Source: an uncultured Ignavibacteria bacterium (GTDB taxonomy: Bacteria > Bacteroidota > Ignavibacteria > Ch128b). Taken from it: a DNA stretch of 32,878 nucleotides. A program made the translations under genes and the position numbers. The stretch spans positions 1 through 32,878 of the forward strand of contig CALDZP010000023.1 of assembly GCA_937944105.1 (NCBI GenBank). The letters run 5' to 3'. The notes beneath the pieces were generated by a model, which saw only the letters and a list, made by a program, of their open reading frames with translations, did no database searches and was not told the origin of the DNA. Numbering within the stretch: the first letter of the stretch is position 1; each line of letters opens with the position of its first letter. Below, piece after piece: positions 1 to 7,707 of this stretch.

Positions 1-111
1 TAAGTTTTTGGAATTAAAAGATAACTCTAAATAGCCAAAGACAATTATAAATAGAACTGAGACTAAATAACAAAAAAAATAAAATTCTTTAGAATATTAA
101 ATTTTAATGCC

Positions 112-330
112 TTGAAAAGAGAATTGAGTCAAATAGAGAGATTTTTCAGATCAAAATATGCATTTCTTGGATTGATTTTACTTCTTGCAAATGAGATGAT
201 AATTATTGTTGATGCTATATTGGAATTTGAATTGACTCAAAATTTAAATGAATTCAATTTTATTAAAATGATTTTAAATGCGATTTTGTTAATTGCTTAT
301 TATGTATTTTATCTAAGATATAAAACATAA
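112..330 (+). CDS. Small putative membrane protein (doubtful)
   Basis: A 72-residue reading frame starting at TTG; no in-frame ATG or GTG lies between this codon and the upstream stop at 64-66. It shows two hydrophobic stretches, about residues 15-38 and 50-68, separated by a short polar loop, so it could be a two-helix inner-membrane protein. No family is recognised and no clear ribosome binding site is seen. It is convergent with the GTPase gene and ends 12 bases before that gene's stop codon. The hydrophobic pattern favours a real gene; the TTG start, short length and strong AT bias argue against it. Confidence 0.35.
   Translation: MKRELSQIERFFRSKYAFLGLILLLANEMIIIVDAILEFELTQNLNEFNFIKMILNAILLIAYYVFYLRYKT
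301..329. other. Imperfect palindrome between convergent genes
   Basis: The segment folds on itself as TATGT(A)TTTTATCT against AGATA(T)AAAACATA, about 12 pairs with two single-base bulges. It overlaps the end of the small ORF and lies just past the stop of the minus-strand GTPase gene. It could act as a weak bidirectional terminator, but neither side has a good U-tract, and AT-rich DNA gives such matches by chance. Confidence 0.2.
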
Positions 331-342
331 AAAATGAGTTTG

Positions 343-1293
343 TTAATTGTTGTTTCTGAAACTATTAACTAATTGATTGACAACGGTAGATAATTTTAAT
401 TTTTTCTCAAAAATCAAATTGATATTTTCATCTAATAAATTATTCCTTTCGAGAGTCCACAATTCTTTTTTCAATTGATTTGAAATTAACTCTTTAATTC
501 TGGTTTTAAATCTTTGTTTTCTTTTGAGTTCTAATAAGTTATTTTTTAATAAGAAATTTTTATGTTCTAAAATTTTATTATACAAATCATCTATACCTTT
601 ATATTCTGAGGCAATTGTTTTAATAATCGGTGGAAGCCAGCTATTTTCATTATGTTCTCTGAAAGATAAAATAAATTGCAGAGAAGCCACTGCTTGATCA
701 GCTCCAGCACGGTCAGCTTTATTCATTACAAAAATATCTCCAATTTCCATCAAACCTGCTTTCATAGCTTGAATAGAATCACCTGATTCAGGAACAAGTA
801 CAACAACCGTTGTATCAACATTATTAGCGATATCAAGTTCAGACTGACCAACACCAACAGTTTCATAAATAGTGAAATCAAAACCAGCATAGTCAAAAAC
901 ATCACCAGCCTCTGATGCAAATTTTGTAAGTCCACCAAGACTACCCCTAGAAGCCATACTTCTAATAAAAACATTTGGATGAGTTCCAATTTCTGACATT
1001 CTAATTCTATCACCTAGAAGAGCACCACCAGTAAAAGGTGATGTAGGATCAACAGCGATTACACCGACATAATAATTCATCTCAACTAATTTTTTCAGAA
1101 GTGCATTTGTCAAAGTACTTTTACCTGCACCGGGTGGACCAGTGATTCCAATTCGATAAGATTTGCCAAAGCTCGATGAGATTTCGTCAATAATTTTTTC
1201 TGATAATTTTGAATTATTTTCAATTTCAGTGAGAGCTCTGGCTATTGATCTTTTATCCTTTTCTGCAATTTTCGTAAATAAGTTATTAATCAT
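343..1293 (-). CDS. meaB: MeaB/ArgK-type P-loop GTPase (methylmalonyl-CoA mutase chaperone family)
   Basis: A 316-residue G3E-family GTPase. Family members load, protect and reactivate the cobalamin-dependent methylmalonyl-CoA mutase in the cytoplasm. Visible motifs are the P-loop GPPGAGKS (residues 52-59), the segment starting VDPTSPFTGGALLGDR (81-96), ETVGVGQSE (144-152) and the guanine-specificity motif NKAD (191-194). The length is normal for MeaB. It is the last gene of the minus-strand operon, and its ATG overlaps the upstream epimerase stop by 4 bases (ATGA), suggesting coupled translation. No mutase gene is in the window, so the partner is inferred from the family only; the older name 'LAO/AO transport ATPase' (ArgK) refers to the same family. 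Family assignment is secure; the client enzyme is not shown here. Confidence 0.92.
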   Translation of the reverse strand: MINNLFTKIAEKDKRSIARALTEIENNSKLSEKIIDEISSSFGKSYRIGITGPPGAGKSTLTNALLKKLVEMNYYVGVIAVDPTSPFTGGALLGDRIRMSEIGTHPNVFIRSMASRGSLGGLTKFASEAGDVFDYAGFDFTIYETVGVGQSELDIANNVDTTVVVLVPESGDSIQAMKAGLMEIGDIFVMNKADRAGADQAVASLQFILSFREHNENSWLPPIIKTIASEYKGIDDLYNKILEHKNFLLKNNLLELKRKQRFKTRIKELISNQLKKELWTLERNNLLDENINLIFEKKLKLSTVVNQLVNSFRNNN

Positions 1294-2216
1294 TTATGGA
1301 TAGATATTGATTTGTAATAGTTGATTGTCTCTTTTAAGCCATCTTTGAGTAATGTTGATGGTTTCCAGCCAAATTTTTTAAATAGTTTATCTGAAGTTAT
1401 AACGCTTCTCATTTGTTCGCCGGGTTTAGCGGGACCGTGAACTTCTTTTATCTTGTTTTCAAAATTTTCGTTAATTAATTCAAATAATTTATTTACACTG
1501 GTTTCAATTCCAGTTCCTACATTATAAATTTCTGATTCTTCATCATTTAAAGTTAAAAGATTGGCTTTTACAACATCTTTTACATAAACATAATCTCTTG
1601 TTTGTTCACCACTTCCATTGATAATAGGTTGATCACCAGCTAAAATTTTATCGAGGAAAATACAAACAACACCTGCTTCGCCAAGTGGATTTTGTCGTGG
1701 TCCGTAGATATTAGCATACCTTAAAATTGTGTACTTCAACCCATGCACTTCTTTATAAAAGTAAATATATTTTTCCACTGCTAATTTTGAAATTCCATAA
1801 GGGGATAGAGGTTGTTGTTTATGATTTTCATCAGCCGGGAAATAGTCTTGCTCGCCATAAACAGCCCCTCCAGTTGAAGCAAACATAAATTTTTTAACAT
1901 TATATTTAACACAGTTTTGTAAAAGATTAAGTGTTCCTATGATATTAACATTTGCATCATAAATAGGATCGTTAACTGATCTTCGTACATCAATTTGTGC
2001 GGCATGATGATTAACAACATCAAATTTATGTTTCTCAAAAATTGAAGATAAATCATCTCGAATATCAATTTTATAGAAAATAGCTTTTGGATTGATGTTT
2101 ATTTCACGACCAGTTGTTAAGTTATCAATTATAACAACTTCATGTCCTTCGTCGATGAGTGCATCTACTATGTGTGATGCAATAAAACCAGCACCACCAG
2201 TTACAAGAATTTTCAT
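1290..2216 (-). CDS. NAD-dependent epimerase/dehydratase, UDP-glucose 4-epimerase-like
   Basis: A 308-residue extended short-chain dehydrogenase/reductase. The N-terminal Rossmann motif GGAGFIASH (residues 7-15) binds NAD(H); the catalytic pair is Y140-x3-K144 in YGISK, with S114/T115 in the STGG segment as the likely third catalytic residue. N-x-YGPRQNP near residue 170 and the segment GSGEQTRDYVYV near 205 are typical of UDP-hexose 4-epimerases of the short GalE type. It probably acts in the cytoplasm on UDP-glucose/galactose or the N-acetyl or uronate forms, feeding surface polysaccharide synthesis. A GGAGG ribosome site lies 5 bases before the ATG. It follows nadD by 10 bases and overlaps meaB by 4. 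The substrate cannot be read from the sequence, so no symbol is given. Confidence 0.9.
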   Translation of the reverse strand: MKILVTGGAGFIASHIVDALIDEGHEVVIIDNLTTGREININPKAIFYKIDIRDDLSSIFEKHKFDVVNHHAAQIDVRRSVNDPIYDANVNIIGTLNLLQNCVKYNVKKFMFASTGGAVYGEQDYFPADENHKQQPLSPYGISKLAVEKYIYFYKEVHGLKYTILRYANIYGPRQNPLGEAGVVCIFLDKILAGDQPIINGSGEQTRDYVYVKDVVKANLLTLNDEESEIYNVGTGIETSVNKLFELINENFENKIKEVHGPAKPGEQMRSVITSDKLFKKFGWKPSTLLKDGLKETINYYKSISIHK

Positions 2217-2226
2217 TGAACCTCCA

Positions 2227-2802
2227 TTATTTATACAGATTTTTTTGAATTATATAATTTTCCACAGTTTCAGGAACCAGATATTTTATACTTTGTCCTT
2301 TTTTTATTTTTTCACGAATCATTGTGCTTGAAACCTCAATCTGCGGGATTGAGCATGTAATAATTTTTTTTCCACGAATTTTTTTTGGTATTCGGATATT
2401 AATACCACCACGATTTGTAACAATTAAGTTTGCAATTTTCAGAATTGTATCAGGTTCTTTCCACCTGTGAAATTCTTTAATGTTATCTGCACCAATCACA
2501 AAATACAAATTATCATATTTTCTTTTGAAATATCTTAAAGTATCTACAGTATAAGATTTCCCTTTTCGTTTGATTTCTATATCAGAAAAAGTAAATTTTA
2601 AGTTATTTTGAATTGCAATTTTAATCATCTCAAGTCTATGATCTGCTGATGCAAAATCAATATTAGACTTCAAAGGTTGAATATAACAGGGGACAAAAAT
2701 AATCTCATCAAGAGATAATTCTTCAAGTACAGTATTAGCTAAAATTAGGTGTCCGATGTGTATAGGATTAAATGAACCGCCAAGAATACAAACTTTTTTC
2801 AA
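2227..2802 (-). CDS. nadD: Nicotinate-nucleotide adenylyltransferase
   Basis: A 191-residue nucleotidyltransferase that joins nicotinate mononucleotide and ATP to make deamido-NAD in NAD biosynthesis. The N-terminal motif GGSFNPIHIGH (residues 8-18) contains the H-x-G-H signature (H15-I-G-H18), and SSTMIR near residue 160 is the second nucleotide-binding motif of the family. The length is normal. The start is TTG at 2800-2802: no ATG, GTG or other TTG precedes the GGSFNP motif in frame before an upstream stop, and an AAGG lies a short distance upstream. It lies 45 bases after the PrsW-like gene and 10 bases before the epimerase, so it is probably co-transcribed with both. The assignment is firm. 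Confidence 0.95.
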   Translation of the reverse strand: MKKVCILGGSFNPIHIGHLILANTVLEELSLDEIIFVPCYIQPLKSNIDFASADHRLEMIKIAIQNNLKFTFSDIEIKRKGKSYTVDTLRYFKRKYDNLYFVIGADNIKEFHRWKEPDTILKIANLIVTNRGGINIRIPKKIRGKKIITCSIPQIEVSSTMIREKIKKGQSIKYLVPETVENYIIQKNLYK

Positions 2803-2847
2803 TTATACTTACCTTTTTATCAAAAATATTTATAAGTAATAAATTTT

Positions 2848-3834
2848 TTACTTTGAATTTGAAATTATTTTTGATTCATGTTCGAGCTGCATTAGTTTAT
2901 TTCTTAAGCTAATAATTTCATTTTCGTATGTTTCTTTTAATTCTTTCTTCTGAATATATTTTAATTGGTTTTTTCTAAATGCTAATGTAGTTGCGATTTT
3001 TATATAATCTTTTCTAAAATGTTCATCTATCCATCCAGGTAAATTTCTGAGCTTATAATTTGGAATTATGGATGCAAATTTATCGCTTAAATAACCATTT
3101 TGTATTTCGTCATTCATTTCATATAGTAGAATATTTCTTTCAAAATAGAGTGATAATTGAAGTAAGGCAAACATTACAATTAAAGAAATGATAATAAAAA
3201 AGATTCCGACTAAAAACGTAAAGCTATATGAAACTGTAAAATTCCAAATTGCATGAATACCAACACTAACTATATAACCTGACAAAATATAAGTAATCTT
3301 TGACTTGATAGGTCTAAATTTACTAATTGCTATAAAAGCTCCAAATGTTGCTGATGCTAAAAAATGTGTCGAAACTGAGAAAAGATTTCTTAAAATCGCG
3401 AGGTAAATTAAATCAGAAAAGGAATTAGTTCCAAAGAAAAAATAAAGAAAGTTTTCAGTCATTCCAAAGCCAAGTCCTATTGAACCACCATAAACAATTC
3501 CATCCGTAAGATTATCAAAATTTATTTTCCTAAAAGTGAAGATTAAAATAATTCCTTTGAATGCTTCCTCAATTAAAGGTGCTGAGATAATGGTTGCAAA
3601 CAATTCACTTAATTCTGGATCTAAAAGTTTTAACAAAATGAATCTATAGAATATTGTACTGAATAATCCACTTAAAAAAATTGCTCCAATCATTCCCCAT
3701 AAGAAATGTATGAGGACAAGTTTAATTGGTTCTCTTTCATATTTATCAAGCCACCAGAGAATATAGAGATAAAATAATATTGGAATAACCGAAAAAAATA
3801 AAGAAAACCAAAACATCCCTAACTCTTTAACCAT
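2848..3834 (-). CDS. PrsW-family intramembrane metalloprotease
   Basis: A 328-residue polytopic membrane protein with about eight hydrophobic segments between residues 7 and 230 and a charged C-terminal tail that looks coiled-coil. It carries the PrsW-family marks: DKYEREP after the first helix (residues 30-36), E89-E90-x-x-K93, E127-N in the next helix, H157 and H194 in HAIWNF. In Bacillus, PrsW makes the first cut in the anti-sigma factor RsiW; in other phyla the family's substrates are mostly unknown. It overlaps the upstream ABC permease by 16 bases, so the two are probably translated together. No anti-sigma/sigma pair is nearby, so the target is open. The family call is good; the catalytic role is inferred from conserved residues. 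Confidence 0.85.
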   Translation of the reverse strand: MVKELGMFWFSLFFSVIPILFYLYILWWLDKYEREPIKLVLIHFLWGMIGAIFLSGLFSTIFYRFILLKLLDPELSELFATIISAPLIEEAFKGIILIFTFRKINFDNLTDGIVYGGSIGLGFGMTENFLYFFFGTNSFSDLIYLAILRNLFSVSTHFLASATFGAFIAISKFRPIKSKITYILSGYIVSVGIHAIWNFTVSYSFTFLVGIFFIIISLIVMFALLQLSLYFERNILLYEMNDEIQNGYLSDKFASIIPNYKLRNLPGWIDEHFRKDYIKIATTLAFRKNQLKYIQKKELKETYENEIISLRNKLMQLEHESKIISNSK

Positions 3835-5057
3835 TTTAATATATCAGCGATGTTGGGAATTTTACCATAACTCAAAATCGCAACTCGAAATATTTTACCC
3901 GAAAACCAGATAGAACCAAATATTGATAATATTAGAATTAAAAGAGTTATGAGCTTTTCAATAGATGAAACTTCAATTAAATTTATTCTCATTGTCATCA
4001 TTGGAGCTGTAGTAAGAGGAAAATATGATAAATAAGTTCCAATTGTAGATTCTGGATTTTCAAAAATAAGTGAAGATAAAAATATGGGCATCATAATCAG
4101 CACGGATAGCAAGCTCATTATGGTTTGTGATTCTTGTTCGTTATTAGCAATTGAACCAATTCCAATGAACAAAGAAGCGTAGAATAAATAACCGAGAATA
4201 AAATAAATAAGCGATAATCCAAAATCCTGTACCTGTATATAGTTAAGAATAACAGGTCCCCCAGCAGAAATTGCAATGACTATCCAGACTAAAATTTGAG
4301 TAAGACCGAGAGCACTTAATCCTAAAATCTTCCCAGCCATCAATTCATTTGTTGTACAGGAGGAAAGTAAAATTTCAATTATTCTGTTTGATTTTTCTTC
4401 AACAACACTTCTTACAAGTAATCCTGCTGACATAATAAGTGAAAACATTAAAAACAATATGAAGAAAAAAGTACCAAGAAATACTTTCTCTGTTTCAAAT
4501 TTTTCTTTGCCTTTTTCCGAGAGCTTGACAAGTTTCAGAGAAACTGACCTGGTTAGCCCTTTTATTTTATCAGGTTCTAAATCTATTAATTTAAGTTTTT
4601 CATTTATTAAAACTTGATTAATAACTTTTTCAAATCTCGCAATATCTTTAATAGAGGCAAATTTTTCAGTGTAAAATTCAACCAAGAAAGAATCAGATGA
4701 AACTTTTTCAATGTATAAATAACCTTCAATTGCTTTTTCTTTAATGAGTTTGGTTCCAGTCTCTAAAATTTTATTGGGATCATCAATTCCAGAATTAATA
4801 TTTCTTAGAATGTAAGTAGGTTGACCATCTTTAGTTTTATAATCAAGTAAAGATTTTTCAAGGTCATCATAAATATCGATGTTTTTTAATACGACACCAA
4901 TAACTTTTGTGGATAAATCTTCTTCTCTTTCAAGTAAAGCTGGTAGGAGAGCCAATCCAAAAATAATAAGGGGAAAAAAGAAAGTCATGAAAATGTAACT
5001 TTTATTTTTAATTCTTTCAAGATACTCCCACTTTGCTACAGTAAAAAGCTTATTCAT
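3819..5057 (-). CDS. ABC-2 type transporter permease (NatB-like)
   Basis: A 412-residue membrane subunit of an ABC exporter. One helix follows the short N-terminal motif KWEYLERIKNKSYI (about residues 21-41), a large outward-facing domain spans about residues 45-190, and five or six helices follow up to about residue 395. This layout and the SNRIIEILLSS segment near residue 225 are typical of NatB/YhaP-type permeases. It overlaps the ATPase gene by 4 bases and the PrsW-like gene by 16, so the three form a translationally coupled set. NatAB in Bacillus exports sodium, but related pairs export other solutes or give stress tolerance; the substrate cannot be inferred here. Confidence 0.88.
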   Translation of the reverse strand: MNKLFTVAKWEYLERIKNKSYIFMTFFFPLIIFGLALLPALLEREEDLSTKVIGVVLKNIDIYDDLEKSLLDYKTKDGQPTYILRNINSGIDDPNKILETGTKLIKEKAIEGYLYIEKVSSDSFLVEFYTEKFASIKDIARFEKVINQVLINEKLKLIDLEPDKIKGLTRSVSLKLVKLSEKGKEKFETEKVFLGTFFFILFLMFSLIMSAGLLVRSVVEEKSNRIIEILLSSCTTNELMAGKILGLSALGLTQILVWIVIAISAGGPVILNYIQVQDFGLSLIYFILGYLFYASLFIGIGSIANNEQESQTIMSLLSVLIMMPIFLSSLIFENPESTIGTYLSYFPLTTAPMMTMRINLIEVSSIEKLITLLILILSIFGSIWFSGKIFRVAILSYGKIPNIADILKWLKS

Positions 5058-5953
5058 AATTTTTCACCTGATTGTTTAACTGCAGAAAGAAAAATTGAAT
5101 GCAATGACGGTTCTTTTAAATCAAAAGAAGTTATATCATAGTGCATTAAAAGTTTTTGTATTATTTCTTTGACATCAAAATGATCTTTCAAATATATTTC
5201 AGCATAATTTTCATATAAATCAATTGATTCAAATTCACTAAAATTTTTGAGATTTTCGTCGAGATTTGTTCCTTTTATATGAAGATTAAGTCTACCAAAT
5301 TTTTGTTTAATTTCATGTAAGGTTCCATAGAGTATTTGTTTTCCTTTATTAATTAGAATTATTTTATTACACAATTTTTCCGCCATTTCCATTTGATGCG
5401 TTGAAAGAATTACAATTTTACCTTCATTCAAAAAACCCTTAATCAGATCTTTGATAAGTTCTTGATTGATCGGATCAAGACCAGCAAAAGGTTCATCGAG
5501 AATTAAAATTTTAGGATCGGCAACTAACGCTCCAATAAATTGTATTTTCTGTTGATTACCTTTTGATAATTCATTTATCTTTCGATTTTGTACATCTTCC
5601 ATATCAAGTTTCTTCAGATAATAAAAAATATTTTTTCTTAGAAAACTTTTTGGTTTGCCTTTTAATTCTCCCAGATAAAAAAGAACATCTATCACTCTAC
5701 TTTTAGTATAAAGTCCTCTTTCTTCAGGCAGATAACCAACAATATCCTTAATGTTATAATTTTTACTTCCATTAAAAATAATATTACCTCTATCAGGTTG
5801 AATAATGTTCAATAAACATCGAATTGTGGTTGTTTTCCCTGCCCCATTTGGTCCAAGTAAACCGAAAATTTCTCCTTCATTTATTTCGAACGAAAGATTA
5901 TCAATTGCTACTACATTCACGAATTCTTTATGGAGATTTTGAACCTTTAACAT
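5054..5953 (-). CDS. ABC transporter ATP-binding protein (NatA-like)
   Basis: A 299-residue ATPase that drives the adjacent ABC-2 permease. Walker A is GPNGAGKT (residues 34-41), the signature is LSKGNQQ (129-135), Walker B is ILILDEP (149-155), and the H-loop follows in LSTHQ near 184. The signature has SKGNQQ rather than SGGQ, which is common in the NatA/YhaQ group. About 80 extra C-terminal residues follow the ATPase core, again as in that group. It is the first gene of the six-gene minus-strand operon; the promoter must lie in 5954-6151, shared with the divergent pcm gene. The function is secure at family level; the substrate is unknown. Confidence 0.92.
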   Translation of the reverse strand: MLKVQNLHKEFVNVVAIDNLSFEINEGEIFGLLGPNGAGKTTTIRCLLNIIQPDRGNIIFNGSKNYNIKDIVGYLPEERGLYTKSRVIDVLFYLGELKGKPKSFLRKNIFYYLKKLDMEDVQNRKINELSKGNQQKIQFIGALVADPKILILDEPFAGLDPINQELIKDLIKGFLNEGKIVILSTHQMEMAEKLCNKIILINKGKQILYGTLHEIKQKFGRLNLHIKGTNLDENLKNFSEFESIDLYENYAEIYLKDHFDVKEIIQKLLMHYDITSFDLKEPSLHSIFLSAVKQSGEKL

Positions 5954-6119
5954 TTCAGTATAATCCTAATTAATTTAATTTGTATCCAAATTAATATTAA
6001 AATTAATAAATTTCATTTATCAGTTACGAAATGAAAATACTTCAGGTTACAAAAAATTTTTGAATTCAAGTTTAATTTTTATCATTTAATGAAAGCAAAT
6101 TTTATATCCCTATTTTCTT

Positions 6120-6127
6120 TAAATTTG
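6120..6127 (+). promoter_or_regulatory. Bacteroidota-type -7 element before pcm
   Basis: TAAATTTG matches the Bacteroidota primary sigma factor -7 consensus TAnnTTTG exactly and ends 24 bases before the pcm ATG. No convincing TTTG-type -33 element is seen about 20 bases upstream. The same octamer occurs before prfB. The rest of the 198-base divergent spacer holds the unidentified promoter of the minus-strand operon and a weak inverted repeat, TTTCATTT (6011-6018) with AAATGAAA (6029-6036). Confidence 0.5.
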
Positions 6128-6151
6128 AATTAGAAAAAATTTGGTGATTTT

Positions 6152-6793
6152 ATGTACGAAGAAGAGCGTGAAAAATTAATAAAAGAATTAAGGCAGCAAG
6201 GAATTCGTGATGAAAAAGTATTAGAAGCAATAAGAAATGTGCCAAGAGAACTATTTGTTCCAGAAGTATTAAGGCATCAGGCTTACAAAAACATAGCTCT
6301 TCCAATTGGAAAAGGTCAAACCATTTCTCAACCTTTAACTGTGGCTATAATGACAGAAGCCCTTAAGGTTACTAAAAATATGAAAGTTCTTGAAATTGGA
6401 ACAGGGTCAGGATATCAAGCTGCAATTCTCGATTATCTTGGTGCTAAAGTCTATACGATTGAGAGAGATTTTGATTTGTTCAAAGAAGCTCGCCAGCGAT
6501 TTCAAGATCTTGGATTAAAGATAGCAACATTATGTGGAGATGGGACAATTGGTTGGAAAGAATTTGCTCCTTATGAAGGTATAATAGTTACCGCTGCAGC
6601 ACCAGATATTCCTAAACCTTTAAAAGATCAACTTGCAGTAGGCGGAAGACTTGTGATTCCAGTTGGTTCAAAAACATCACAAATTATGTATATATTAACC
6701 AAAATCGATCAAAATGAATTTGAAGTTGAAAAAATTCCTGCGTTTCAATTTGTTCCATTGATTGGAATTGAGGGATGGAAAAACGAGTTTTAG
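6152..6793 (+). CDS. pcm: Protein-L-isoaspartate O-methyltransferase
   Basis: A 213-residue SAM-dependent methyltransferase that methylates L-isoaspartyl residues in aged proteins and so starts their repair. GQTISQP (residues 55-61) is the family's substrate-side motif; VLEIGTGSGYQ (79-89) is the SAM-binding motif I. The length matches bacterial Pcm (about 210). The start ATG at 6152 lies 24 bases after a TAnnTTTG promoter element, so it is probably the first gene of the pcm-miaA-atuA-like transcript. Its end overlaps miaA by 19 bases. The assignment is firm. Confidence 0.95.
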   Translation: MYEEEREKLIKELRQQGIRDEKVLEAIRNVPRELFVPEVLRHQAYKNIALPIGKGQTISQPLTVAIMTEALKVTKNMKVLEIGTGSGYQAAILDYLGAKVYTIERDFDLFKEARQRFQDLGLKIATLCGDGTIGWKEFAPYEGIIVTAAAPDIPKPLKDQLAVGGRLVIPVGSKTSQIMYILTKIDQNEFEVEKIPAFQFVPLIGIEGWKNEF

Positions 6794-7707
6794 CAATTGT
6801 GGGTCCTACCGCTTCTGGAAAAACTAAACTCGGAGTTATTGTAGCTGAAAAATTAAATACAGAAATTATATCTGCAGATTCAAGACAAATTTTTAAAGAA
6901 CTAAATATTGGAACTGCCAAACCAGATAAAAATGATTTAAAAAAAGTAAAGCATCATTTTATTAATCACATCTCAATTAATGAAAAATATGATGCGGGGA
7001 AATTTTTTCAAGAAGCTTCTAGGGTTATTAAATCTTTGCATCAACAAAATAAGATTCCTGTTGTAGTGGGTGGAAGTGGTCTTTATGTTAATGCCTTATT
7101 GTATGGAATTTTTGAAGGACCTTCGGCTGATGATCAGATAAGAAAAAGTCTTGAAAATGAATTAGAAAATTCAGGAATAGAATTTCTTATAGAAAAATTA
7201 AAAATTGTAGATCCAGAAACCTATGAGAAAATAGATAGAAAAAATCCGAGAAGAATAATCCGTGCACTTGAGGTTTTTTATCTTACTGGCAAACCTATTT
7301 CTTCTTTGCAAAAAGAAAGGGATCGAAAAAATGATTATGATATTTTTCTTTTTGGATTAAGCTGGAATAGAAAAATTCTATATGAAAGAATAAATAACCG
7401 TGTCGATAAGATGATAGAATCCGGTCTTGTTGATGAAGTAAAAATGATTTTAGATAAATATGGAGAAAATGTAAATACCATTCTTCAAACAGTAGGATAC
7501 AAAGAGGTAATTCAGTATTTAAAGAACGAAATAAGTTTTGAAAGAATGGTTGAATTAATAAAACAAAATACTCGAAGGTATGCAAAGAGACAACTAACCT
7601 GGTTTCGCAAATATCAAAATATAATCTGGTTCAATCTTGATTCAGAAAATGAATTACTAAATATATCAAATAAAATTTTAGAAATAATCGATGGAGGTAA
7701 AAGTTGA
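6775..7707 (+). CDS. miaA: tRNA dimethylallyltransferase
   Basis: A 310-residue enzyme that moves a dimethylallyl group from DMAPP to N6 of A37 in tRNAs reading UNN codons. The P-loop-like GPTASGKT (residues 10-17), SADSRQIFKELNIGTAKP just after residue 35, the VVGGSGLYVNALLYG segment near 100 and the C-terminal TRRYAKRQLTWFRK segment are all characteristic. The length is normal. The ATG lies inside the last 19 bases of pcm, with AGGG directly before it; the stop TGA overlaps the TTG start of the next gene. Translation coupling with both neighbours is likely. The assignment is firm. Confidence 0.96.
   Translation: MEKRVLAIVGPTASGKTKLGVIVAEKLNTEIISADSRQIFKELNIGTAKPDKNDLKKVKHHFINHISINEKYDAGKFFQEASRVIKSLHQQNKIPVVVGGSGLYVNALLYGIFEGPSADDQIRKSLENELENSGIEFLIEKLKIVDPETYEKIDRKNPRRIIRALEVFYLTGKPISSLQKERDRKNDYDIFLFGLSWNRKILYERINNRVDKMIESGLVDEVKMILDKYGENVNTILQTVGYKEVIQYLKNEISFERMVELIKQNTRRYAKRQLTWFRKYQNIIWFNLDSENELLNISNKILEIIDGGKS

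Noticed and set aside
2092-2331. Plus-strand open frame over the epimerase-nadD junction
   Set aside because: Lies opposite two well-supported genes and has no family resemblance or ribosome site.
6011-6036. Inverted repeat TTTCATTT/AAATGAAA between the divergent operons as an operator
   Set aside because: Only 8 bp of pure A/T-rich arms with a 10-base gap; such repeats are common in DNA of this composition.
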